From NCBI GenBank assembly GCA_937894355.1, contig CALCRD010000465.1, forward strand, positions 1 through 20,187: a stretch of DNA of 20,187 nt, read 5' to 3'. Source of the stretch: an uncultured Bacillus sp. (lineage in GTDB: Bacteria; Bacillota; Bacilli; Bacillales; Cytobacillaceae). The notes beneath the pieces are model-generated. The model was given only the letters and a program-made list of their open reading frames with translations, was not told the origin of the DNA and made no database searches. The translations under genes were made by a program, and so were the position numbers. Shown piece by piece: positions 1 to 6,856 of this stretch; the stretch's first letter is position 1; the number at the start of each line of letters is the position of its first letter.

Positions 1-2
1 CG

Positions 3-65
3 ATACAATTTGATACAAATACTGAACAACTAATTAGCATTCACTTTCAAGAGACCACACGGTAA
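3..65 (+). CDS. Possible C-terminal end of an upstream gene (partial)
   Basis: The frame beginning at base 3 stays open from the window edge to a TAA at 63-65, giving about 20 codons, and a terminator-like hairpin follows 23 bases later. This arrangement would fit the last codons of a gene that starts outside the window. Twenty open codons can occur by chance and I recognise no family, so the call rests mainly on the hairpin position. Confidence 0.25.
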   Translation: MQFDTNTEQLISIHFQETTR

Positions 66-86
66 ATAGCTAGGTTCCACTTTCCA

Positions 87-124
87 GAAAAAATAATTCG
101 ACAAATGAGTTGAATTATTTTTCC
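87..124 (+). terminator. Terminator-like hairpin
   Basis: The arms AAAAATAATTC (89-99) and GAATTATTTTT (112-122) are perfectly complementary. Pairing continues inward through a G-T wobble and two further pairs to a six-base loop (103-108). The A/T outer arms give a T-run on either strand, so it could work both ways. It probably ends a gene to the left of the window. Confidence 0.5.
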
Positions 125-210
125 GCTTTCTACATCATCTTGTAAAAATGAACTCTGAAAGCGTGAACAACCATATAATTCCGACTAAAAGTTACATTTT
201 ATCCAGAATA

Positions 211-236
211 CGACAAATTCGCAAGAGAATTTGTCG
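211..236. repeat. Perfect 10-bp-arm inverted repeat upstream of a promoter
   Basis: CGACAAATTC (211-220) and GAATTTGTCG (227-236) form a perfect inverted repeat around the six bases GCAAGA. No T-run follows, so it is not a standard terminator. It sits 11 bases upstream of the predicted -35 box at 248-253, a position suited to an operator or activator site. A stem-loop remaining from a repeat element is also possible. Confidence 0.55.
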
Positions 237-247
237 AGCGTATGTTC

Positions 248-276
248 TTGATTAACCCTAAAGACGGCCCTATACT
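248..276 (+). promoter_or_regulatory. Sigma-A promoter for the 44-codon gene
   Basis: TTGATT (248-253) and TATACT (271-276) are separated by exactly 17 bases. They match 4/6 and 5/6 of the sigma-A consensus. The box ends 75 bases before the ATG at 352, leaving room for a short leader. Confidence 0.6.
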
Positions 277-351
277 TATAACAAATAACCGTTAGGAAAA
301 GCGGATATTTACTTTATTTTATCAAATAAAAACTTAATTGGAGGTAATCAC

Positions 352-486
352 ATGATTAAAGTAACCGTGACAATTAATTACCAAGGAAAAAACTATGTAA
401 CAAATGTAATAACCAACAAAGAAGCAAATGAAGACACTATCCGGCAATTAGCACTTGAACAAGTTAAAAAGCAGTGGGCTTGCTAA
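352..486 (+). CDS. BA3454-family small stress-response protein
   Basis: This 44-residue gene starts with ATG 7 bases after a strong GGAGG (340-344) and ends at TAA. The protein begins with alternating hydrophobic residues (MIKVTVTINYQGKNY), which suggests two beta strands. A helix-like stretch follows (EDTIRQLALEQVKKQW). The NYQGKNY and LALEQVxKQW signatures match what I remember of the BA3454 family of small stress proteins in Bacillus. Its molecular function is unknown. It has its own promoter and, 125 bases downstream, a terminator-like hairpin, so it is probably monocistronic. The coding call is secure because of the strong ribosome binding site and family resemblance. The family name comes from memory and was not searched. 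Confidence 0.8.
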   Translation: MIKVTVTINYQGKNYVTNVITNKEANEDTIRQLALEQVKKQWAC

Positions 487-611
487 GCAAAGCTTAATCT
501 TTATTTTTCAGGTCAATTCCGCCAGATTTTCTTCGAACAAAAAAACCCTTTTGTAATGAATGAGTTATCTTTCGGTATTCAGGTTTACATCTTATTCTCC
601 ATTTACCCAAA

Positions 612-634
612 CCCTTTAAAAGAGGGATTTTTTT
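612..634 (+). terminator. Terminator between the small gene and threonine ammonia-lyase
   Basis: CCCTTT (612-617) pairs with AGAGGG (621-626) across a three-base AAA loop, with one G-T pair. After one A a run of seven Ts follows. It lies 125 bases after the small gene and insulates the next gene. Confidence 0.6.
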
Positions 635-758
635 AACCAATTTGCATGTTAATACAGTCAATTTCATATTGATCCCCTGTTTAAGTGAAAAGGATATTTA
701 GAATAAACGGCTATTAAATTGTATAGAATATGCTTATTAGTAAAAGGAGGCATATTCA

Positions 759-1958
759 TTGATCTCGTTAGAAGATATTGTCATCGCCCACCAAAAAATG
801 AAACATATTGTTCATAAGACCCCTCTTGATTATTCTCACACTTTAAGTAAATTATCAGGCAATGAAATTTACTTAAAACTAGAAAATCTGCAAAAAACAG
901 GTTCTTTTAAAGTAAGAGGTTCTTATAACAAAATGATTTCGCTTGGAAAAGATGAAGTAAATAAAGGTGTTATCGCTGCCTCTGCAGGTAATCATGCTCA
1001 AGGTGTTGCTTTTTCTAGTAAGATGCTTAATATTCCTTGTACGATTGTCATGCCCAAGGGAGCTCCGATTAGTAAAATTCTTGCGACCAGACAATATGGT
1101 GCTGAGGTGGAATTACACGGTACAGCATTAGATGAGGCTTTAGATTATGCCCTTGAGCTTAAAGAACAAACAGGGGCTGCTTTTGTTCATCCTTATAATG
1201 ATCATCACATTATCGCGGGACAAGGTTCTGTAGGTCTCGAAATCCTCGAGCAATTGCCCGATGTTGAAGCAGTCATCTGTCCAGTAGGCGGTGGCGGTCT
1301 TATTGCCGGAGTCGCCATGGCAATCAAAGAAAAGAATCCCTCTGTGAAAATTTATGGTGTTGAGGCGCTAGCATGTCCTAGCATGAAACAATCATTACAA
1401 GAAAAAAGACCAGTAGTGGTAGACGTAATGCCAACAATGGCCGATGGGATTGCTGTAAAAAAACCAGGTGATCTCCCCTTTCAAATAGTTGAAAAATATG
1501 TGGATGACATTTACTGTGTTGACGAAATGGAAATTGCCAGAACCATGCTATTAGTTTTGGAACGAAACAAACTTCTTGTTGAAGGTTCGGGGGCCTCATC
1601 TTTGGCTTCGCTTTTATACCATAAGATTCCTGTGACAGGTAAAAAAACAGTTGCCATCTTAAGTGGTGGTAATGTGGATGTAAGTTTCATTTCTAGAATC
1701 ATCGAACGAGGAATGGTCGAAGCAGGACGTTTTGTTCACTTTAGAATTACTTTAAAAGATAAACCAGGCCAATTGGCCAAGTTACTCCACCATATAACCA
1801 ATTTGGAAGCAAACATTTTAGACCTTTCTCAAAACCATATCGGAGAAAATATTTTTCCAGGTTATGTCATGGTAGAATTGTCATTGGAAACTAGGGACAA
1901 CAAACACATTGAACTAGTTTTTAGCGAATTAAAGAAAATTGGATATGATATTCTATAG
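759..1958 (+). CDS. ilvA: Threonine ammonia-lyase (threonine dehydratase) with C-terminal ACT domain
   Basis: This PLP enzyme deaminates L-threonine to 2-oxobutanoate, feeding isoleucine synthesis or threonine breakdown in the cytosol. The start is TTG, chosen because AAAGGAGG (743-750) sits eight bases upstream. Residues 1-320 are a fold-type II PLP domain. GSFKVRG carries the Schiff-base lysine K51, SAGNHAQG binds substrate carboxylate, and a GGGGL loop near residue 178 cradles the PLP phosphate. Residues about 325-399 form one ACT domain (RFVHFRITLKDKPGQ), usually an effector-binding module. The 399-residue length matches the single-ACT family rather than the longer biosynthetic B. subtilis IlvA. 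No ilv, leu or thr genes are adjacent and no T-box or other leader structure is visible, so the pathway assignment (biosynthetic or catabolic) is open. Confidence 0.93.
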   Translation: MISLEDIVIAHQKMKHIVHKTPLDYSHTLSKLSGNEIYLKLENLQKTGSFKVRGSYNKMISLGKDEVNKGVIAASAGNHAQGVAFSSKMLNIPCTIVMPKGAPISKILATRQYGAEVELHGTALDEALDYALELKEQTGAAFVHPYNDHHIIAGQGSVGLEILEQLPDVEAVICPVGGGGLIAGVAMAIKEKNPSVKIYGVEALACPSMKQSLQEKRPVVVDVMPTMADGIAVKKPGDLPFQIVEKYVDDIYCVDEMEIARTMLLVLERNKLLVEGSGASSLASLLYHKIPVTGKKTVAILSGGNVDVSFISRIIERGMVEAGRFVHFRITLKDKPGQLAKLLHHITNLEANILDLSQNHIGENIFPGYVMVELSLETRDNKHIELVFSELKKIGYDIL

Positions 1959-1995
1959 AAATCTCACCGCTATTATTTAGTGGTGAGATTTTTTT
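1959..1995 (+). terminator. Rho-independent terminator after ilvA
   Basis: The arms 1959-1971 (AAATCTCACCGCT) and 1979-1991 (AGTGGTGAGATTT) pair over 13 positions with one G-T, around a seven-base loop, and run into a T tract. The first arm begins right after the TAG stop. Confidence 0.9.
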
Positions 1996-2121
1996 GAAGG
2001 TCAACTTTTTTCTTTGAAGATATATGAAGTGTCTTCCCTTCTGTGTTTTTACGCTGTCTATGATATGATTAGGGAGTAATTATTTTAAAATCAGAATTAT
2101 TTTTAGTTAGGAGTTAGGAAA

Positions 2122-2910
2122 TTGCAAAATTATCAAATATTATTTTTGGATATTGATGGAACAATTTTACGACCTGACCATACGATTGAGGAATCTACCA
2201 AGCAAGCTATTGTCAAATTGAAAAAGCAAGGACTGCAAGTGGTTCTAGCAACTGGAAGACCGCTTCATGAAATAATGGCAACGGCAAAAGAACTGAATAT
2301 TGATTCGTTCATTACCTACAATGGTTCATTGGCGATTTTTCAAGGCCAGGAAATATTCAAAGAGTACATGGATCCGGACCTGGTAACAGAATATTTAAAC
2401 ATTGCTGCTGAAAACCAGCATGATCTTATTTTATATGCTGAAAAGAAAACATTAGTCACCAGTTTAGATTCACAGAAATCATTAAACTTTTTGGATTATT
2501 TTAATTTGATAGAAAAACATCTCTTCAAAAAGGAAGACACCAACCAAATTTTGTCGATGACCATATTAACCAATGATTCTGAAGAACTCATTCATTATCC
2601 TAAGAAAAAAGGACTTTTTTTATCACAAGTAAATGTTGAGGGAATGGAACATGCTTTTGATGTCATTATGGACGATGTAAATAAGGGTGTTGCTGTTGAG
2701 GCGATGTTAGATCATTTAAAAATCCCCAAAGAGGACTCTATTGCATTTGGTGATGGAATGAATGATAAAGAAATGCTCTCAACTGTCGGAGAAGGCTTTG
2801 CCATGGGAAACGCCCACCCAGATTTATGTAAATTTGCCAAACATACGACAACTGACGTCCAAAATTCAGGTGTATATAATGGTTTAAAACTTCTGGGTTT
2901 ACTCAATTAA
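2122..2910 (+). CDS. Cof-type HAD-superfamily phosphatase
   Basis: This 262-residue protein is a haloacid dehalogenase-like hydrolase of the Cof/IIB subfamily, which generally acts on sugar phosphates or flavin/PLP-type phosphates with Mg2+. All four HAD motifs are visible. Motif I is DIDGT (D10 nucleophile, D12 acid/base), motif II is the T44 of LATGRP, motif III is K188 of NKGVAVEAML, and motif IV is GDGMND (D211, D215). The cap domain lies between residues about 85 and 180, the C2 position of Cof proteins. The start is TTG, preceded by a TAGGAG-like site around 2109-2114. The gene stands alone between two terminators. The physiological substrate cannot be read from the sequence. Confidence 0.9.
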   Translation: MQNYQILFLDIDGTILRPDHTIEESTKQAIVKLKKQGLQVVLATGRPLHEIMATAKELNIDSFITYNGSLAIFQGQEIFKEYMDPDLVTEYLNIAAENQHDLILYAEKKTLVTSLDSQKSLNFLDYFNLIEKHLFKKEDTNQILSMTILTNDSEELIHYPKKKGLFLSQVNVEGMEHAFDVIMDDVNKGVAVEAMLDHLKIPKEDSIAFGDGMNDKEMLSTVGEGFAMGNAHPDLCKFAKHTTTDVQNSGVYNGLKLLGLLN

Positions 2911-2940
2911 AAAAGGAATCAGTCTTTGATTCCTTTTTTT
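2909..2940. terminator. Bidirectional terminator between HAD gene and crotonase gene
   Basis: AAAAAGGAATCA and TGATTCCTTTTT are perfectly complementary around a short loop, with a T-run on the + strand and an A-run that becomes a T-run on the - strand. It lies between two convergent genes and can end both. Confidence 0.9.
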
Positions 2941-2984
2941 CATAGTCTCCACGATGTTTGGGTTCCTAATAGCTCCATAATTAC

Positions 2985-3761
2985 TCATTTTCCGGAAAAC
3001 TTAGGAGCTCTTTTTTCAATAAGGGCATTTACCCCTTCGGCATGATCTTCTGTTTGGAGCAAAAATGTTTGCACCATATTTTCATTCATAAGTGCCACAT
3101 CCAAATTAACCGTTCCAGCTCGATTTAGTAAGTGTTTGATGTATTTATTCGTTTGCGGAGCACCGTTTGTGATAAATTCGGAAAAACCAATGGCTTCTTG
3201 GAGTAAATCGTGATCAGCAATTCGATTTATCACTCCAAACTTAAGAGCTTCTTCAGCTGTGACGATTTTTGCGGAGGATATCCATTCTTTGGCAATTGGC
3301 AAGGACATACGCTCCACTAAATGTTTTGTTAGCCCTAAATCCGGGATTAAGCCTAAGTTGGCAAAGCTTAAAGCAAATTTTGCACCCCTGTCAGCTACAA
3401 TAAAGTCGCAAGCTAGGGCGACACTGAAACCCGCACCTGCTGCATATCCTTGTACTGCAGCAATTACATATTTATCAAGATCAATAATCGTTTTGGCTAA
3501 CGTTGAGGTCATTTCAATCCATTGGGAAGTTTCACTTGCATTTTCTAACAAACCCATAGAATCTAGATCTCCACCAGCGCAAAACGATTTCCCTTCTCCC
3601 GAAAGAATCACTGCTTTAACCGTTGAATCATCTTCAGCTTTTTTTAAAGCATTTACCACCCCTTCCACAAGGATATCTGAAAGAGCGTTTAATTTATTCG
3701 GGCGATTCATTATGATGTGGGCAATTTGATTCTCAACTCGATAGAGTACTAGTTCACACAT
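2985..3761 (-). CDS. Enoyl-CoA hydratase/isomerase (crotonase) family protein, PaaG-like active site
   Basis: This 258-residue protein has the crotonase fold, which stabilises a CoA-thioester enolate in an oxyanion hole. The start is ATG at 3761, because GGGAGGT (3768-3774 on the complement) precedes it. An upstream in-frame ATG at 3854 has no such site. The oxyanion-hole segments are visible as FCAGGDLDSMG (60-70) and GYAAGAGFSVALACD (105-119). Aligned by eye with rat crotonase, the two hydratase glutamates are replaced (Ser113 and Phe133). Asp141 in GLIPDLG sits where PaaG-type isomerases keep their catalytic Asp. An isomerase, or another crotonase reaction, is therefore likelier than hydration. 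No beta-oxidation or paa genes are adjacent, so the substrate is unknown. Confidence 0.85.
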   Translation of the reverse strand: MCELVLYRVENQIAHIIMNRPNKLNALSDILVEGVVNALKKAEDDSTVKAVILSGEGKSFCAGGDLDSMGLLENASETSQWIEMTSTLAKTIIDLDKYVIAAVQGYAAGAGFSVALACDFIVADRGAKFALSFANLGLIPDLGLTKHLVERMSLPIAKEWISSAKIVTAEEALKFGVINRIADHDLLQEAIGFSEFITNGAPQTNKYIKHLLNRAGTVNLDVALMNENMVQTFLLQTEDHAEGVNALIEKRAPKFSGK

Positions 3762-3958
3762 TATGTTACCTCCCTTATATAAGATAAAAGTTTGTTTTTT
3801 GAGTAATGGGAACACCACTTTGAATATCATTTTCCTTATTAACTTAATTTCCATTTTTAATTTTCATTTCCTTTATGAAATTCCGAAAATATCTTACAAC
3901 TTTATGTCAGATATTTCCACTGTCGCAATGTTCATAATGCTTTATTTATATAAATTAA

Positions 3959-4034
3959 GGCTATGTTAAAGAATAATCTTGTTTTTTACATATGTTGCCT
4001 GGAACGGAAATCAACATTCAAATTTAACAGAGCC
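3959..4034. mobile_element. Short inverted-repeat element (MITE-like, second family)
   Basis: GGCTATGTTAAA (3959-3970) and TTTAACAGAGCC (4023-4034) are complementary at 11 of 12 positions and bound a 76-bp segment with no coding capacity. The interior has a further short dyad, TGTTG and CAACA, around the segment CCTGGAACGGAAAT. That segment resembles a repeat I associate with Bacillus intergenic DNA. The flanks share ATAAATT (3950-3956 and 4036-4042), offset by one or two bases, so a target duplication is suggested but not clean. The ends differ from the larger MITE family in this window. Confidence 0.5.
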
Positions 4035-4043
4035 AATAAATTT

Positions 4044-4098
4044 AAAAGAACCCCAAAACTACCCTTACCTTATTGGTTTGGTTGTTTTTGGGGTTCTT
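4044..4098 (-). terminator. Terminator of the VUT transporter gene
   Basis: AAGAACCCCAAAA (4046-4058) and TTTTGGGGTTCTT (4086-4098) form a perfect 13-bp stem with a 27-base loop that has weak pairing of its own. Reading leftward, the stem ends in TTTT followed by an AT-rich tract, so it serves the - strand gene ending at 4159. Confidence 0.7.
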
Positions 4099-4158
4099 CC
4101 GGTATTATGTTGACAGTCTGCTATTAAAGAATGGTATTTATTAAAAATAACCCGAAAA

Positions 4159-4704
4159 CTAATTTGATAATACTTGCTCTACTTGCTCACTATTCCTGAA
4201 AACTAATTGTAGGACCACAGCCCCGATTCCTTGAATAATTGATTTAAAAATAACCTGCCCTAGAATAGCCGCTGGCACAGCTTCCCATGGTAAAAAGTTT
4301 GCTCCTAAAGGACTTAAACCGATAATAACAAAAATGATGGAATCAAGAAGTCCACCCACTAAACCACTGTATAAAACCCTTAAACTCATCGGTAATTTTA
4401 GACGAGTATAAATTTCTGTATCTGTTGTTTCAGCAACCGCAAACGAAAGAGCAGATGCCATTACAATTAATAAGGTATCACCCAACGAGAAGGATACGAC
4501 GGCACTGGCAAATAAGGCGAACATAATCAATAGATATGTTTTTCCTCGACCGTATTTATTTTGCACAAGATCCCGCAAAATGAAAGTAACACCGATAAAT
4601 AACGTTCCCAATGGAACGATAAAAATGCCTAATTTTAACGGTGCGAATGCCGCTGTTACAACATTTGCACTGATTATTACTAATAAATAAAAAAGGACTC
4701 TCAT
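4159..4704 (-). CDS. VUT-family queuosine precursor transporter
   Basis: This 181-residue integral membrane protein belongs to the VUT family (PF02592; the E. coli relative is YhhQ), which imports queuosine precursors such as preQ0/preQ1. Five or six hydrophobic segments span almost the whole length. The FILRDLVQNKYGR stretch after the second segment and the SFAVAETTDTEIY stretch in the middle are typical of the family. The start is ATG, with GGAGGG seven bases upstream. The functional call is strengthened by a preQ1-I riboswitch in its leader, about 155 bases upstream on the same strand. It is somewhat shorter than E. coli YhhQ but looks complete at both ends. It is transcribed alone and ends at a hairpin. 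Confidence 0.88.
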   Translation of the reverse strand: MRVLFYLLVIISANVVTAAFAPLKLGIFIVPLGTLFIGVTFILRDLVQNKYGRGKTYLLIMFALFASAVVSFSLGDTLLIVMASALSFAVAETTDTEIYTRLKLPMSLRVLYSGLVGGLLDSIIFVIIGLSPLGANFLPWEAVPAAILGQVIFKSIIQGIGAVVLQLVFRNSEQVEQVLSN

Positions 4705-4816
4705 AGTTAACCCTCCGATTATTTGTTAATTGTACATTACAATATAAATCTGCCTAAACTCTTTAAAGAACATCATATTTGGCAATTGAATTAAATTGAA
4801 TTGATTTATTCTGACC

Positions 4817-4855
4817 AAAAACAAAAAACAGCACCACTAAGATAGCAGTACTGTT
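4817..4855 (-). terminator. Riboswitch-controlled intrinsic terminator
   Basis: Reading on the - strand, AACAGTAC (4855-4848) pairs with GTGCTGTT (4834-4827), with one G-T pair, and is followed by TTTTTTGTTTTT. Its 5' arm lies inside the alternative hairpin ACTAAGA/TCTTAGT (4864-4836), so only one of the two can form. The latter would act as antiterminator. Confidence 0.75.
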
Positions 4856-4858
4856 GCT

Positions 4859-4891
4859 CTTAGTTTTTTTTAGAGGGTAGCTAGAACCTCC
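4859..4891 (-). promoter_or_regulatory. PreQ1-I riboswitch aptamer
   Basis: On the - strand the leader reads GGAGG, the loop TTCTAGCTAC, then CCTCT, an A8 tract and ACTAAG. This matches the preQ1-I class: a five-pair P1 stem (one G-T), a conserved CTAGCTA-containing loop that captures the ligand, and an A-rich tail ending in AACTAAG that forms the pseudoknot. The loop is two bases shorter than I recall for B. subtilis queC. When preQ1 binds, ACTAAG is held in the pseudoknot and cannot build the antiterminator, so the downstream terminator forms. The switch should therefore turn the transporter gene off. Confidence 0.92.
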
Positions 4892-4936
4892 ACCATGTGG
4901 TACATGGATTTATTATATTTTGGGTAAAAAAGAAAA

Positions 4937-4965
4937 AATCTACATCTAACAATATTTTATGTCAA
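4937..4965 (-). promoter_or_regulatory. Sigma-A promoter for the preQ1 leader and VUT gene
   Basis: On the - strand, TTGACA (4965-4960) is followed after 17 bases by TAGATT (4942-4937). The -35 box is perfect and the -10 box matches 4/6. It lies 46 bases upstream of the aptamer. Confidence 0.7.
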
Positions 4966-5035
4966 TGTATTTTATTTTAGCAGATTTAATCATATATTTA
5001 AACCTTTTTTACCACTATGAATAATATTTCTATAA

Positions 5036-5208
5036 GGCTCTTTTCTCAAACATTGTTGCTTTTTAAGATGAGGATGAAGTGATTAGACTGTAAAACAGCA
5101 AACATTTATGAGAAAAGAGCTTGCAAATTAACTTTCAAGCTACAAAATAGCTGATATCGAGTTAAAATCGGGTTTAAGATTTTAACAACAAACTTTACGA
5201 AAACAGCC
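5036..5208 (+). mobile_element. MITE copy A (173 bp) with 8-bp target duplication
   Basis: The element starts GGCTCTTTTCTCAAAC and ends TTTACGAAAACAGCC. Its terminal inverted repeats match at 18 of 23 positions. TTCTATAA occurs immediately on both sides (5028-5035 and 5209-5216), a perfect 8-bp target duplication. It is about 97% identical by eye to the copy at 12652-12823, which is in the other orientation. It encodes no protein. Inside are a perfect stem GTTAAAATC/GATTTTAAC (5161-5169 with 5178-5186) and a second copy of GCTCTTTTCTCA in inverse orientation (5109-5120). It sits 20 bases beyond the stop of the truncated nucleotidase gene. The GGCT ends and 8-bp duplication suggest mobilisation by an ISL3-family transposase, which is not in the window. 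Confidence 0.92.
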
Positions 5209-5227
5209 TTCTATAATAATCGCATTT

Positions 5228-6490
5228 TTATTTTTTGGTAAACGATTTTTTCTTTACCTTACTTTGATGACTAATATCATTTTTAGCTGCTTCCATATAT
5301 TTAATGGTTGCCATATGTTCAGGGTAGATCAATTTCGTAATTTTTGGATCAGGCTCAACCATACTCGAAGTTTTCATTTTACCGCTAACGGGGTCTAGCT
5401 GGTCTTGCCAAATTTCACGAGTAAATGTTTTTGAATCCACTACCCTCCACTTACCGTTTTCTCTTTTTAGACTTAGATCAATGATTCCTAATGAACCGCC
5501 ACCACTACCTGCTTGAACAGCCGGAATTCCATTTATTGTTCCTTTCTCATTATCAATTCCTGGTAATGGTTTCTTGTCCTTCCCCTGAAACGTTCCATCT
5601 AACATCGCTAGTGATTTGGCAGGAAATTGCTTATGGGTGTGAGAAAAGGTGATGGCATCAATTCCTGGCACTTCACTAAGTGCATAAACCACATTATTTG
5701 GATCAGACTTATCACTGCTGAAACCCGAGTGAACCAAAGCAATGACAATATCAGTTCCCTGTTTTTTCATTTCAGGAATGAATTTTTTTGCTGTATCAAG
5801 GATGCCTTTTACAATCACTTTCCCTTCAAGATTTGCTTTATCCCAAACATTTGCTTGCGGTGGAAGAAAACCGATATAGCCGATATTTATTACTTGCTTC
5901 TTGCCATTTTCGTCGACTACTTTTTTCTTCATTATTTTATATGGCTGAAATTTATTTTTATCATTGTTAGGATTATTATCATGATCATCTATGTAGACAT
6001 TCGCGTTTACATAAGGAAAGGTTGCATCATTATAGACTTCCTTAAGAAAGTCTAACCCATAGTTAAACTCGTGGTTTCCTAATGTAGCAATATCATAATC
6101 CATTATATTCAACACCTTAATCATTGGATGAACTTCTGTAGATGTAAGCGGTGAAATGATTGCTTTATAAGTTCCTAATGCAGTACCCTGAATCAAATCT
6201 CCGTTGTCAACAAGGATATTATTTTCCACTTCTTGACGGGCCTTTTTCACAAGAGTGGCTGTTTTTGCTAATCCTACTTTTTGATTGGGAAGGGCTAATT
6301 TGTAATCAAAGCTCATTATATTAGTGTGAACATCTGTTGTTTCGAGAATCCGGAGCTTGACCAAACCCTTCGAAGTTCCAGTTTCGGATGCAGAAAAAAC
6401 ATAGGTAGAATGGGCAATTATCAGCAGTAAACATAATATTAGGAATGCTGATGATAATTTTTTTGCAAGATGATGATTATTTTTTCCCAA
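5228..6490 (-). CDS. Exported metallophosphatase / 5'-nucleotidase-type protein lacking the C-terminal domain
   Basis: This is the calcineurin-like phosphoesterase half of a CpdB/YfkN-type 2',3'-cyclic-nucleotide phosphodiesterase, expected outside the membrane. Its metal-binding motifs are all present: TTDVHTN (DxH), NGDLIQG, LGNHEFNYG, LVHSG and SHTHKQF. An N-terminal signal sequence (AKKLSS then a leucine-rich core ending near TYVFSASE) directs export. The TTG at 6490 is the preferred start, since AAGGAGG lies just upstream. The ATG at 6508 overlaps that site and has none of its own. The protein stops about 20 residues after IYPEHMATIKYM, where relatives run on into a 5'-nucleotidase C-terminal domain, and ends in a basic tail (KVKKKSFTKK). 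It may be a natural single-domain form or a decayed gene. Confidence 0.82.
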   Translation of the reverse strand: MGKNNHHLAKKLSSAFLILCLLLIIAHSTYVFSASETGTSKGLVKLRILETTDVHTNIMSFDYKLALPNQKVGLAKTATLVKKARQEVENNILVDNGDLIQGTALGTYKAIISPLTSTEVHPMIKVLNIMDYDIATLGNHEFNYGLDFLKEVYNDATFPYVNANVYIDDHDNNPNNDKNKFQPYKIMKKKVVDENGKKQVINIGYIGFLPPQANVWDKANLEGKVIVKGILDTAKKFIPEMKKQGTDIVIALVHSGFSSDKSDPNNVVYALSEVPGIDAITFSHTHKQFPAKSLAMLDGTFQGKDKKPLPGIDNEKGTINGIPAVQAGSGGGSLGIIDLSLKRENGKWRVVDSKTFTREIWQDQLDPVSGKMKTSSMVEPDPKITKLIYPEHMATIKYMEAAKNDISHQSKVKKKSFTKK

Positions 6491-6856
6491 AAAAGCTCCC
6501 TCCTTCATTACTGATTGGTCATATAGCCTTGCCTTTTTTCCCTAGACTGATTTTACCTTCAGCTTGTGATTTTCTTATTGTTTCCAAATTTTAGTTATTA
6601 TACAAAAAAATGCACCAGTTTTTTACATTGGCTTGCATCTAATGAATTTAGTGTTTAGACCAATCTTGAATTCAAGCAATTCACTATATACAATCCCTTT
6701 CCTCAAAAACTGTGAATTGAAGTAAGAATTTTTTGATATTTCTGTTTTCTATTTATCCCTATCATGGTACGATTAAATGTATGTGATGAAAGAGATTAGG
6801 AGCAGCTTCCTATACGTTTCATACTAAACCTGTTAATTTACGATAAATGGTGGTGA
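6491..6856. other. Divergent intergenic region with two dyads
   Basis: This 366-base gap separates divergently transcribed genes and should hold both promoters, but I find no convincing -35/-10 pair. It contains a perfect 12-bp palindrome CTTGAATTCAAG (6665-6676), overlapping in theme with an inverted repeat CAATTCAC (6677-6684) and GTGAATTG (6712-6719). These could be operator sites. No open frame with a ribosome binding site is seen. Confidence 0.35.

Noticed and set aside
635..758. Promoter for ilvA
   Set aside because: TTGCAT/CATATT at 17 bases and a TAGAAT near 724 are visible, but none forms a pair good enough to assert.
3763..3969. Open frame of 68 codons on the + strand upstream of the crotonase gene
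   Set aside because: It lies antisense to the crotonase leader, has no ribosome binding site, and ends in the inverted-repeat element.
5209..5300. MITE insertion as the cause of the truncated nucleotidase gene
   Set aside because: The stop codon lies before the element and the target duplication is intact. Joining the flanks does not extend the reading frame.
5627..6055. Long + strand open frame inside the metallophosphatase gene
   Set aside because: It is antisense to a gene with clear catalytic motifs and has no ribosome binding site or recognisable domain.
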